Source of the DNA: Shewanella seohaensis
Lineage (GTDB): Bacteria > Pseudomonadota > Gammaproteobacteria > Enterobacterales > Shewanellaceae
DNA length: 64,000 nt
Assembly: GCF_025449215.1 (NCBI RefSeq)
Contig: NZ_CP104900.1
Span: 868,001 to 932,000 of the forward strand
Reading direction: 5' to 3'
This document shows, in pieces, positions 56,304-64,000 of this stretch (the first letter of the stretch is position 1; every line of letters starts with the position of its first letter). Both the position numbers and the translations under genes were made by a program. The notes beneath the pieces are model-generated. The model was not told where the DNA came from and did not search any database. It was given only the letters and a program-made list of their open reading frames with translations.

Positions 56304-57020
56304 ATGTCATCTTTAATCCCGAATCATGCTGCCGCTTTACCCTATACTTGGGTGCTTTTCGATGCAGATGAAACTCTCTTTTATTTCGATGCTTTCGAAG
56401 GGCTTAAGCGAATGTTTTCAGGCTTTGGCGTCGATTTTACTCGGGCCGATTTCGAAGAATATCAAAGTGTAAACAAGCCGTTATGGGTTGCGTATCAGGA
56501 TGGCAAGATCAGCGCCGCCGAACTGCAAACCATACGTTTCGAGCCATGGGCGGCAAAGCTTGCGCTGACACCGCAAACCTTAAACAGTGCATTTTTAACG
56601 GCGATGGCCGAGATTTGTGCGCCTTTGCCCGGCGCCCGAGAATTACTGGCCGCGCTGCAGGGAAAAGCCAAAATGGGGATCATCACCAATGGTTTTACCG
56701 AGTTGCAAACAGTGCGTTTAGAGCGTACTGGTTTACAGCATCATTTTGATATTTTAGTGATTTCAGAAAAAGTGGGCATGGCTAAACCCGATGTCGGTAT
56801 CTTTGAATATGCCCTCGAGTTGATGGGCCAGCCAGCGCGCGAACAAGTGTTGATGGTGGGCGATAACCCACATTCAGATATTCAAGGCGGCATCAACGCG
56901 GGATTCCACACCTGTTGGTATAACGTCCATGGACACGCTGTCCCCGCAGGTATTCGCCCGCACTTTCAAGTCGCCTCCCACCATGAGTTACAGCAGAAAC
57001 TCATGCCATTACTCGGTTAG
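56304..57020 (+). CDS. yjjG: Non-canonical pyrimidine nucleotidase YjjG
   Basis: A 238-residue HAD-superfamily phosphatase. Motif I is [16 protein letters not shown], motif [13 protein letters not shown], motif III lysine in [18 protein letters not shown] and motif [15 protein letters not shown]. YjjG hydrolyses dUMP, dTMP and non-canonical pyrimidine nucleotides such as 5-fluoro-dUMP, cleaning the pool. GTTAGGAGTC precedes the ATG. A strong terminator follows. Convergent with yicC. Confidence 0.92.
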   Translation: MSSLIPNHAAALPYTWVLFDADETLFYFDAFEGLKRMFSGFGVDFTRADFEEYQSVNKPLWVAYQDGKISAAELQTIRFEPWAAKLALTPQTLNSAFLTAMAEICAPLPGARELLAALQGKAKMGIITNGFTELQTVRLERTGLQHHFDILVISEKVGMAKPDVGIFEYALELMGQPAREQVLMVGDNPHSDIQGGINAGFHTCWYNVHGHAVPAGIRPHFQVASHHELQQKLMPLLG

Positions 57021-57025
57021 CCTCC

Positions 57026-57060
57026 AAAAACCAAAAGCCCTTAAAAGGGCTTTTGGTTTT
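57026..57060. terminator. Bidirectional terminator
   Basis: CCAAAAGCCC / GGGCTTTTGG with a six-base loop, flanked by A and T runs, between convergent yjjG and yicC. Confidence 0.9.
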
Positions 57061-57077
57061 AGATAACACAAGCAACA

Positions 57078-57941
57078 TTATTCAACGTTTTGGATCTGCT
57101 CGCGCATTTGTTCGATGAGTACTTTAAGTTCGACGGCGGCGGCGGTGATTTCGGTGCTGATGGATTTTGAGGCGAGGGTGTTAGATTCGCGGTTAAATTC
57201 CTGCATCATAAAATCTAAGCGACGGCCTTCGCTGCCACCTTTTTTGAGGATGCGGCGCGCTTCGGTGACATGGGCTTCGAGTCTGTCCATCTCTTCGGCC
57301 ACATCTTGTTTTTGTGCTAACAGGATCATCTCCTGCTCGATGCGGGCCGGGTCGAGTTCGCCTTTGATTTCAGCAAGGCGGTTAGTGAGTTTATCGCGCT
57401 GATATTCCATCACTTTAGGCATGTGCTCGCGCACGATAGCGATTTGTTCTTCGACGCCTTCTAAACGGCTTGACAGCATGTCTTTAATCGCAGCACCTTC
57501 GCGGCCACGGGCTTCGATAAACTGGTCTATCGCTAAATCGAAAGCCGTTAATAGCTCGGCGCCAATGGCATCCATATCTTGCTCTGAACTTGAGAGCACG
57601 CCTGGCCAGCGTAAAATGTCAGTTAGGCTGACTTCGCCTTGGCCGGCTTCTTGTTTTAACCAGCTGGCAGCATCGAGCAACTGCTTAGCTAACCCTTGGT
57701 TTAATTTGAGTTCATTATTGCTGTTGTCGGCTAGCTCGTAGCGTAAATTGACCTCGACTTTACCGCGGCTTAGGCGTTTACGCAGACGGTCGCGCAGTAC
57801 GGGTTCGAAGCTGCGGAATTGTTCTGGCAGACGTAGGTAAGTTTCGAGATAACGCTGGTTGACTGAGCGAATTTCCCAAGAGGCAGTGCCCCATTGTGCT
57901 TTGTGCTCGATGCGAGCGTAGGCTGTCATGCTTTGGATCAT
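57078..57941 (-). CDS. yicC: YicC family endoribonuclease
   Basis: A 287-residue protein. SMTAYARIEHKAQWGTASWEIRSVNQRYLETYLRLPEQFR at the N-terminus, LRKRLSRGKVEVNLRYE, and FMMQEFNRESNTLASKS near the end are YicC hallmarks. E. coli YicC is an RNase reported to act on the small RNA RyhB. It is divergent from rph, with 213 bp between the starts; in E. coli the two genes are also divergent neighbours. Confidence 0.94.
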   Translation of the reverse strand: MIQSMTAYARIEHKAQWGTASWEIRSVNQRYLETYLRLPEQFRSFEPVLRDRLRKRLSRGKVEVNLRYELADNSNNELKLNQGLAKQLLDAASWLKQEAGQGEVSLTDILRWPGVLSSSEQDMDAIGAELLTAFDLAIDQFIEARGREGAAIKDMLSSRLEGVEEQIAIVREHMPKVMEYQRDKLTNRLAEIKGELDPARIEQEMILLAQKQDVAEEMDRLEAHVTEARRILKKGGSEGRRLDFMMQEFNRESNTLASKSISTEITAAAVELKVLIEQMREQIQNVE

Positions 57942-58154
57942 GGGATTGTCCTAATGGTTGAATCGTCATATTGATAGGCGATTATAGAGTCAATGGCTTT
58001 AGGATTAAAGGCATACAGTATACTGCGAAGGGGAAGCTTGCATTGTAAATGGCGGAGTTTGCCAGAGAATTGCCCTAGGCATGGCATCCTCAGGCACAAA
58101 TCCCTATAATATGCAGCCAAAATCGGTCAATGACTCAGAATACAGGAATCTCGC

Positions 58155-58868
58155 ATGCGTCCAAGTAACAGAACGCCAGCACAAACACGTCCCATCACTA
58201 TCACTCGCCAGTTTACGGCCCATGCCGAAGGTTCTGTGTTAGTTGAGTTTGGCGAAACCAAAGTGCTTTGTACCGCCAGTTTTACTGAGGGTGTGCCACG
58301 TTTCCTTAAAGGTCAGGGGCAAGGCTGGGTGACGGCGGAATACGGTATGTTGCCACGTTCAACCCACAGCCGTATGGACCGTGAAGCGGCTCGCGGCAAG
58401 CAATCTGGCCGTACTCAAGAGATCCAGCGTCTGATTGGCCGTGCGCTGCGTGCTTGCGTCGATATGAAAGCCCTTGGTGAAAACACTATCGTTATCGATT
58501 GTGATGTGATCCAAGCCGATGGCGGTACTCGCACCGCATCTATCACAGGTGCCTGTGTGGCTCTTGTGGATGCACTGAACTGGGCCCGTGGTAAGGGCAT
58601 TATCAAGTCTAACCCGCTGAAGTTTTTGATTGCAGCGGTCAGCGTAGGTATCTACAACGGTGAAGCCATCAGCGATCTCGAATATGTGGAAGACAGCGCC
58701 GCCGAGACCGATATGAACGTGGTGATGACAGAAACCGGTAAGATCATTGAGATCCAGGGCACCGCAGAAGGCGAACCATTTAGCCATGAAGAATTGATTG
58801 AGCTACTCGGATTGGCGAAGAACAGTATTCGTGAAATCGTCGATGTGCAGAAAGCCGCATTAAATTAA
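58155..58868 (+). CDS. rph: Ribonuclease PH
   Basis: A 237-residue phosphorolytic 3'-5' exoribonuclease that trims tRNA 3' ends. [42 protein letters not shown], then [47 protein letters not shown], and [23 protein letters not shown] with phosphate-binding Arg and Asp. Length 237 is typical (E. coli 238 before its K-12 frameshift); this copy is intact. AGGAATCTCGC precedes the ATG. pyrE follows after a terminator. Confidence 0.96.
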
Positions 58869-58880
58869 TTGTTGTTGATA

Positions 58881-58905
58881 AGAAGCCCCGTTATGGGGCT
58901 TTTTA
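58881..58905 (+). terminator. Rho-independent terminator or attenuator between rph and pyrE
   Basis: AAGCCCC / GGGGCTT with loop GTTAT followed by five T. The E. coli pyrE attenuator also lies between rph and pyrE. A similar role is possible here, though the T-run for UTP-dependent pausing is less clear. Confidence 0.75.
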
Positions 58906-58964
58906 TTAAATCAATATTGCTATAACCCAATAAAAATAGAACGTTAAAGTCGTAAGGAGAGATT

Positions 58965-59611
58965 GTGAAAGCCTATCAACGTGAGTTTATTGAGTTTGCC
59001 CTAGAGCGTCAGGTACTGCGATTCGGTGAGTTTACCCTTAAATCGGGCCGTATCAGTCCTTATTTCTTTAATGCGGGTTTATTCAATACTGGACGAGACC
59101 TTGCGCGTTTGGGACGCTTTTATGCGGCGGCGTTAGTGGATTCGGGCATCGAGTATGACCTGCTGTTTGGTCCAGCCTACAAGGGAATCCCGATCGCGAC
59201 CACGACTGCCGTGGCCCTGTGCGATCACCATGATATCGATATGCCTTACTGTTTTAACCGTAAAGAGAAAAAGACCACGGTGAAGGTGGCAGCTTAGTTG
59301 GCAGCGAGCTTAAGGGTCGTGTGATGTTGGTGGATGATGTGATCACCGCTGGTACCGCGATTCGTGAATCGATGGAGATCATCGAAGCCCATAAGGCACA
59401 GCTAGCGGGCGTGTTGATTGCGCTGGATCGTCAGGAGAAAGGCAAGGGCGAGCTGTCGGCGATTCAAGAGGTCGAGCGTGATTTTGGCTGCGGTATTGTG
59501 GCGATCATCAAACTTGCGGATCTGATCAGCTATCTGTCAGAAAAACCGGGTATGGAAGCGCAATTGGCAGCGGTAAGCCAGTACCGCGAGCAGTATGGCA
59601 TCGAGGCCTAA
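58965..59611 (+). pseudogene. pyrE: Orotate phosphoribosyltransferase, one frameshift
   Basis: An enzyme of pyrimidine synthesis (orotate + PRPP to OMP), here split at 59297. Start GTG at 58965 with GGAGA 4-8 bases upstream. Frame 1 has [21 protein letters not shown] and [22 protein letters not shown]; it breaks at GAGAAAAAGACC, where six A would restore [41 protein letters not shown] (PRPP motif [10 protein letters not shown]). The restored length is 215 residues (E. coli 213). Loss of pyrE would make a uracil auxotroph, so a one-base read error is the simpler explanation. Confidence 0.92.
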
Positions 59612-59645
59612 TAAGGCTTAAGTGGGTTATAAACCGCTAAAACAA

Positions 59646-59682
59646 AAACGCTGCGATTCATCAAGAATGGCAGCGTTTTTTT
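59646..59682. terminator. Terminator between pyrE and folE
   Basis: AAAACGCTGC / GCAGCGTTTT with a 15-base loop and T-run; convergent genes on both sides. Confidence 0.85.
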
Positions 59683-59719
59683 ATGCATTGATTAAATCTA
59701 ACAGCTTATTTGGATTGAT

Positions 59720-60355
59720 TTAAAAACTCGGCACGGGTGGCGGGGTTAGATTTAAAAATCCCCCTAGGGCGGTGGTCGTGGTGGAGCTGGTGGAGTCCAT
59801 CACGCCGCGGGATTTGACGCAGTAATGCACCGCATCCATTTTTACGGCCACGTCTTTGGTTTCGAGCAGCGTTTGCAAGGCAACTAACACTTGCTGAGTT
59901 AAACGCTCTTGCACCTGTGGACGCTGGGAGAAGAAACGTACTATGCGGTTAATCTTTGATAAACCGATAATTTTTTTACGTGGGATATAAGCGATTGTTG
60001 CTGTGCCATCGATAGTGACTAAGTGGTGCTCACAGGTACTGGTCAGGCTGATGTCCTGCACGCGCACCATCTCATCGAAGCCCATTTTGTTATCAATGAC
60101 AGTGATCTTCGGGAAGTTCTCATAGTCTAAGCCGGAGAAAATTTCGTCGACATACATTTTGGCAATGCGGCGTGGAGTATCGGCAAGACTGTCGTCGGAA
60201 AGATCCAGTGACATTAGCGTCAGGATTTCCCTCATATGGAATTCAATCTTGTCCTTACGCTCTTCAGGCGTAAACACATTGGGGAGCATGGGGGTTTCAA
60301 GTCCGCGTTCTTGTAGGGCGGCTTGTACTTTTACTGCTGCTTCACTTAATGCCAT
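59720..60355 (-). CDS. folE: GTP cyclohydrolase I
   Basis: A 211-residue enzyme that converts GTP to 7,8-dihydroneopterin triphosphate, first step of folate synthesis. Zn and catalytic motifs are visible: [51 protein letters not shown] and [29 protein letters not shown]. The ATG at 60355 is chosen because GGAGG lies 5 bases upstream, which beats the in-frame start at 60388. Confidence 0.95.
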   Translation of the reverse strand: MALSEAAVKVQAALQERGLETPMLPNVFTPEERKDKIEFHMREILTLMSLDLSDDSLADTPRRIAKMYVDEIFSGLDYENFPKITVIDNKMGFDEMVRVQDISLTSTCEHHLVTIDGTATIAYIPRKKIIGLSKINRIVRFFSQRPQVQERLTQQVLVALQTLLETKDVAVKMDAVHYCVKSRGVMDSTSSTTTTALGGFLNLTPPPVPSF

Positions 60356-60537
60356 CTTATCCTCCACTACTACAGTAGCGGCTATCACTGAAAACCTAGC
60401 ACCCTAAACTGAGTTTATACAATGGGTGAACTCAGGTACAAATCGACTGGTTCTTATCTGGGTAAGAACAAGGTGGGGGAGAATAGCGCGAATTGCGGAT
60501 AATTCATACCAAAAAACGCTCACGCTGAAGATGAAAA

Positions 60538-60565
60538 AGCCGATAGTCCTTATCGATTATCGGCT
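60538..60565 (+). repeat. Small intergenic hairpin
   Basis: AGCCGATA / TATCGGCT with a 12-base loop, in the gap between folE and the S9 peptidase gene. No T-run on the plus strand. Function unclear. The rest of 60356-60604 shows nothing I can support. Confidence 0.4.
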
Positions 60566-60604
60566 CCTTGAGGCGCTAAAACATCATTATCTTGATGAAG
60601 AGAA

Positions 60605-60872
60605 TAGGGCGTGTCGACGTTTCAGGGTTATTTTTGCAGCAATGTGGCTGGCTTGTATGCAAGGCAAAGTCCGTGCAGTGTAGTTATTCTACATAAACGG
60701 ACGATAACGCGGCAGAAAAGCCAGCCAAATGCTGCCCGAAGGGTTCGTCTGGCAAGCCCTTGCTCTTTGTCACTCGTCATTTGAGTAGAATAACTACACA
60801 TCATTCCTCGTTTCGCGAGCACGTGATTGCCTGAACGAACAAAATTTAATCTCGAAACGTCAACACGCCCTA
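60605..60872. mobile_element. MITE-like element B with nested inverted repeats and TA ends
   Basis: Terminal inverted repeats TAGGGCGTGTCGACGTTTC and, reversed, TAGGGCGTGTTGACGTTTC differ by one base in 19. Ends at TA on both sides, as for IS630/mariner-type insertion. Two inner inverted pairs: 60636-60654 with 60718-60735 (GCAGCA...GGCTGGCTT), and 60678-60692 with 60785-60799 (GTGTAGTTATTCTAC). No transposase is encoded. A short open frame crossing its left end (60426-60683) is not a gene. Confidence 0.65.
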
Positions 60873-60888
60873 GTTATTTTAGTGAGTA

Positions 60889-62877
60889 CTAAAGTTTCAG
60901 GTTGGTTTTTAAGAAGCTAAGCATCTGATCGTAATACTTGGCTCTATGGCTATCATCATAAAAACCATGGCCTTCGTTATCCATCACCAGTTTTTGATAG
61001 GGATAATTATGGGCCTTGAGGGCTTTTTCGAGTGATTCAAGCTGCTCAATCGGCGCTCGCTCATCGTCACCGCCGTGCACCAGTAAGAGGTTCGCTTTTA
61101 ATTTAGCTACGTTCTCAGAGGGAGACATGGCTTTTAGGATGGCTTTATCTTGGCCAAGTACGTCCTTAAGATAGCTTGTGCCTGAACGTGTTCTGGCGAC
61201 GTCACCTTCATCAAACATCAACTCCAGATCATACACACCAGCAAACCCAACCGCGCATTTAAACATATCGGGCGCCAATACGGCGCTTTGTAGTGCGCTA
61301 TAGCCGCCAAAGCTACCCCCTGCGATACACACCCGTTCCTTATCGGCAAAGCCTTGGTCAATCACATATTGAGTAGCATCGATAATATCGTGCTGAATAT
61401 CCGAGCCCCATTTTTGATAGCCAGCTTGCTCGAAACGCTCGCCATAACCCCCTGAGCCACGGAAATTTACCTGCAACACCGCCATACCATTTTGAGCAAG
61501 TAGTTGGTTTTGTGAGTCAAACCCCCACCAGTCACGAACACCATGGGGGCCACCATGGGGATTGACGACCAGAGGTAAATTTTTGGCTTCTTTTCCATTG
61601 GGTAAGGTTAAGTAGCCATGGATTTTCTGGCCATCGCGGTTGGTGAAGCTAATAGGTTTAACCTCTGCCATTTTTTCTGGGTCGAGCCATTTACGGGCGG
61701 CTGCTAGATACTCTAGCTTGAGCTTTTTCGTATCGAACAAATAGTAATCACCTGGATTGCGATCGTTAAATGCAATCACCACCAATTGTTCGCCATTACG
61801 GGTTTCGCTGACGATTTGCACTTGATGCCCCGGCAGGGCCGCGAGTAAATCCTTAAGCAGTTTGGCATGGTTATCGTTGCTATCGACAAAGGCATAACTG
61901 GGGTAGCCATTTTCAAACTCAACGGCATAGAGCTGTTTGTTTGTGCCATTGATCCAGAAGTTGCTCGGATCGACTACTTCATCTTGAATGATTTCCGCTT
62001 TATCGCCTGTTTCGAGATTGATGCGATAGACACCTAAGGTTTCATTACCCACGCGGCCTGCGGCATAAATGCTATTTTTATTATCGGCGAAGGAGATAGG
62101 CGTAAAATCACTTAAGCCAAGGTTGAGTTTGTCGGTGTTTACCCATTCGCCATCTTTGCGGTAAAAGACTTTAGTAATGTTTTTGCCATCTTCCCCAGCC
62201 ACAAAGCGGACTTCACCCTCATGGTCAGTCATAAAGCGTGCTCGGCCAATGGGAGAGCCTGTAATCCGCTTACGCGTGCCGTTAAATAGATCTACGCGGT
62301 AGACATCCTGTAGCAGTTCAAAGTTTAAGTTCGATTCATTATTCCAAGGAATCGCATTGACCAGCATATAACGCTCGTCATCAGGCAGAGGATCGAGAAT
62401 AAAGGCGGTGGCGCGCATTGGGGTGTTTTTCTTGATATTCGAGCCGGTTTGTTGCTCGCCGCTGTTATAGCCGAATAGGTACGCCTTGCGAGAACCATCG
62501 GCGTTGACCGCCATTAATTCGCCGTAGTATTGGGGTACATCGGTCCAGCCCTTAAGATATTCTTTTGCCAGTACAATGCGCTCGCTATTAGCCCATTCAT
62601 AGGTGCCTACCTGCGCGTTGCTCGGGAAGCGAATTGCGTTAAGCAATTTTTTGGTTTGGGCATCGAGTACTAAGAGGACATTCTTGCCTTCCACGCTGGT
62701 GATTGCACTTAAGTATTTGCCGGTAGGCGAGATTTTTACGTTAGAGTACTCGTTACCGCGACTGAATAATTGGGATTGTGACAGGGCATTTGTCGCCGAG
62801 GTTTCGGCCGCTAATGTGCTGAAAGGTATAATAGGCAAGCAAATTACGGCCAATGCAGCAAATGGCAAAGATTTCAT
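60889..62877 (-). CDS. Exported S9-family prolyl oligopeptidase-like serine peptidase
   Basis: A 662-residue protein with a signal peptide (residues 1-24). An N-terminal beta-propeller region (about 40-400) precedes an alpha/beta hydrolase domain with the oxyanion motif NPHGGPHGVRDWWGFDSQ, GGSFGGYSA (Ser522), HGGDDERAP (Asp605) and NEGHGFYD (His637). It would cleave small peptides in the periplasm, typically of the acylaminoacyl/dipeptidyl peptidase type. No terminator was seen between it and slmA, but slmA has its own hairpin downstream. Confidence 0.92.
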   Translation of the reverse strand: MKSLPFAALAVICLPIIPFSTLAAETSATNALSQSQLFSRGNEYSNVKISPTGKYLSAITSVEGKNVLLVLDAQTKKLLNAIRFPSNAQVGTYEWANSERIVLAKEYLKGWTDVPQYYGELMAVNADGSRKAYLFGYNSGEQQTGSNIKKNTPMRATAFILDPLPDDERYMLVNAIPWNNESNLNFELLQDVYRVDLFNGTRKRITGSPIGRARFMTDHEGEVRFVAGEDGKNITKVFYRKDGEWVNTDKLNLGLSDFTPISFADNKNSIYAAGRVGNETLGVYRINLETGDKAEIIQDEVVDPSNFWINGTNKQLYAVEFENGYPSYAFVDSNDNHAKLLKDLLAALPGHQVQIVSETRNGEQLVVIAFNDRNPGDYYLFDTKKLKLEYLAAARKWLDPEKMAEVKPISFTNRDGQKIHGYLTLPNGKEAKNLPLVVNPHGGPHGVRDWWGFDSQNQLLAQNGMAVLQVNFRGSGGYGERFEQAGYQKWGSDIQHDIIDATQYVIDQGFADKERVCIAGGSFGGYSALQSAVLAPDMFKCAVGFAGVYDLELMFDEGDVARTRSGTSYLKDVLGQDKAILKAMSPSENVAKLKANLLLVHGGDDERAPIEQLESLEKALKAHNYPYQKLVMDNEGHGFYDDSHRAKYYDQMLSFLKTNLKL

Positions 62878-62970
62878 CTGACATCCTTGTAATATTATTG
62901 TGGTTTTTGTTTTGTAAATGTTTACTCGAGATTAAAACAAAAGAAATACCGATACAAGGAGTAGGGGATA

Positions 62971-63000
62971 AAAGAAAGGACGGTGATTACCGTCCTTTGT
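62971..63000 (-). terminator. Rho-independent terminator of slmA
   Basis: On the minus strand AAAGGACGGT / ACCGTCCTTT with loop AATC is followed by TTTCTTTT. Confidence 0.82.
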
Positions 63001-63012
63001 ATTGAAAAATCA

Positions 63013-63606
63013 TTAGCTTTGTAACAGCTGATGCTGAATAAAGCGCCACTGTTCATCGAAGTGTTGTGTCGGTTTTAGTTTAAACTCACTACGCACAAAT
63101 TGAGCAATTCGCCCTTCGGCGAAGGCTAACAGCAAATTAGCTAAAATAGCCTCATCTAAATTAAAGCCTTTGCCTTCACGCAGGGTTTTTTCCCGCAGGA
63201 TTTGCTTGAGTTGGGTTTCAATTTTAGCAAATAGGGTGCTGATACGACTGCGTAGACGCTCGTTTTCACCTAAGAGTGCATCGCCATTGAGTACCCGAGA
63301 GATCCCAGGGTTGCGCTCGGCGAAAATCAACAGCAGTTGTAGCACTAATTGGCAACGTTTCATGGTGTCTTTTTCATCGTCCATGATGATGTTGATGCGG
63401 GAGAGTAATGACTCTTCAATAAACTCAATTAACCCTTCAAACATTCGCGCCTTACTCGGAAAGTGGCGATAGAGTGCCGCTTCCGATACACCGACCTCAG
63501 AGGCGAGTTTCGCGGTGGTAATACGTTGTCCTGGGCTGGTTTCTAGCATTTGCGCTAGGCATTGCAGTATGTGTTCACGACGATTAATTTTTGGGCTTAC
63601 AGCCAT
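63013..63606 (-). CDS. slmA: Nucleoid occlusion protein SlmA
   Basis: A 197-residue TetR-fold protein that binds specific chromosomal sites and blocks FtsZ assembly over the nucleoid. [64 protein letters not shown] is the SlmA helix-turn-helix region. The ATG at 63606 has AAGGA 7 bases upstream; a start at 63624 is less good. Length equals E. coli SlmA (198). dut lies upstream, as in other gammaproteobacteria. It complements zapB at 12119 as a second Z-ring control gene in this window. Confidence 0.94.
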   Translation of the reverse strand: MAVSPKINRREHILQCLAQMLETSPGQRITTAKLASEVGVSEAALYRHFPSKARMFEGLIEFIEESLLSRINIIMDDEKDTMKRCQLVLQLLLIFAERNPGISRVLNGDALLGENERLRSRISTLFAKIETQLKQILREKTLREGKGFNLDEAILANLLLAFAEGRIAQFVRSEFKLKPTQHFDEQWRFIQHQLLQS

Positions 63607-63636
63607 TGCAGTATCCTTGCTCAATATCGATGCTGG

Positions 63637-63999
63637 TTATTTAGTGCCAGAATGGCCAAATCCACCTTCACCACGATCTGAGCTGTCGAACTCATCAACG
63701 AGTTTGAATTGTGCTTGTACCACAGGAACAAACACCAGTTGTGCGAGACGATCACCAATTTCTAAAGTGAATGGGGTATCGCTGCGGTTCCAGCAAGAGA
63801 CCATCAAGGGACCTTGATAATCTGAATCGATAAGCCCAACCAGATTTCCGAGTACGATACCGTGTTTATGGCCAAGGCCTGAACGGGGCAGGATCACGGC
63901 GGCAAGGCCTGGGTCTGCCACGTGGATGGCGATGCCAGTAGGGATTAACTGAGTCTCACCCGGGGCTATCGTCATTGTGGTATCTATCATGGCACGAAG
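63637..63999 (-). CDS. dut: dUTP diphosphatase, 5' end outside window
   Basis: The C-terminal 120 residues of a trimeric dUTPase that removes dUTP and makes dUMP. Motifs present: [43 protein letters not shown] (uridine-binding hairpin), [12 protein letters not shown], and the C-terminal GRGGFG-type arm as [11 protein letters not shown]. The frame stays open to the window edge, so about 30 N-terminal residues are missing; the ATG at 63990 is internal. It is upstream of slmA in the same direction, as in E. coli (dut-slmA). Confidence 0.94.
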   Translation of the reverse strand, partial: LRAMIDTTMTIAPGETQLIPTGIAIHVADPGLAAVILPRSGLGHKHGIVLGNLVGLIDSDYQGPLMVSCWNRSDTPFTLEIGDRLAQLVFVPVVQAQFKLVDEFDSSDRGEGGFGHSGTK

Positions 64000-64000
64000 A

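Noticed and set aside
60426..60683. Open frame of 85 codons between folE and the S9 peptidase
   Set aside because: It crosses the left end of MITE-like element B, has no ribosome site and shows no family resemblance.
1..64000. tRNA, rRNA, CRISPR arrays, transposase genes and known riboswitches
   Set aside because: I looked for clover-leaf patterns, regularly spaced repeats, transposase motifs and known aptamer sequences by eye and found none.

Overview
This window looks like a gammaproteobacterial chromosome of the genus Shewanella. The evidence is the AcnD/PrpF form of the methylcitrate operon under a GntR-type regulator, the gmk-rpoZ-spoT-ridA order, the dut-slmA-pyrE-rph-yicC neighbourhood, srkA-dsbA, and several small proteins (YtfK, ZapB, Rof, DUF3630) typical of that group. 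No rRNA, tRNA, CRISPR array, prophage or transposase gene was seen. The call rests on protein features and remembered gene order, not on a database search.

Layout. 1-6.2 kb: end of a YkvA-type gene, a secreted HExxH protein paired with an acyltransferase, small exported proteins, a membrane protein, a YgbA-like protein and a DsrE protein. 6.4-14.4 kb: a TPR-like anchored protein, a lipoprotein, selO-DUF3630-srkA-dsbA, a candidate unannotated small RNA, ytfK, zapB, an NhaC-type antiporter and a RidA protein. 14.5-17.3 kb: Rof, a DUF1223 protein and ilvE. 17.4-21.9 kb: a very large propeller-PAS-GGDEF-EAL protein, broken by one frameshift. 22.1-29.5 kb: the propionate (2-methylcitrate) operon prpR-prpB-prpC-acnD-prpF with three palindromic operators. 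29.6-37.7 kb: a DUF523 protein, two tandem lysophosphatidate acyltransferases, a MITE-like element, a doubly frameshifted comM, a DUF1963 protein and a DesK/DesR-type two-component pair. 37.8-44.4 kb: a cation exchanger, an acyl-CoA ligase and the stringent-response operon gmk-rpoZ-spoT-ridA. 44.7-49.8 kb: a DUF805-like membrane protein, then a nucleotidyltransferase / sugar-kinase-like pair and an MFS transporter. 49.9-55.0 kb: a sulfotransferase and an accessory, defence-like segment (Fic, XRE, nuclease-helicase, second nuclease). 55-64 kb: LysR, yjjG, yicC, rph, pyrE (frameshifted), folE, a second MITE-like element, an S9 peptidase, slmA and the 3' end of dut.

How the genes connect. The prp operon turns propionyl-CoA into pyruvate and succinate. 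Guanine nucleotide and (p)ppGpp control appears as gmk, rpoZ and spoT, and also as ytfK, whose E. coli homologue stimulates SpoT. Cell division control appears as zapB and slmA.

The items most worth following up are a promoter-plus-terminator unit of about 72 nt on the minus strand near 11.65 kb, whose -35 lies inside a perfect 26-bp palindrome; the Fic / XRE-nuclease-helicase segment; the nucleotidyltransferase-kinase-MFS cassette; and two structured MITE-like elements. Three genes (the GGDEF/EAL gene, comM twice, pyrE) are interrupted by single-base contractions, all in homopolymer runs. This suggests sequencing indels more than real gene loss.
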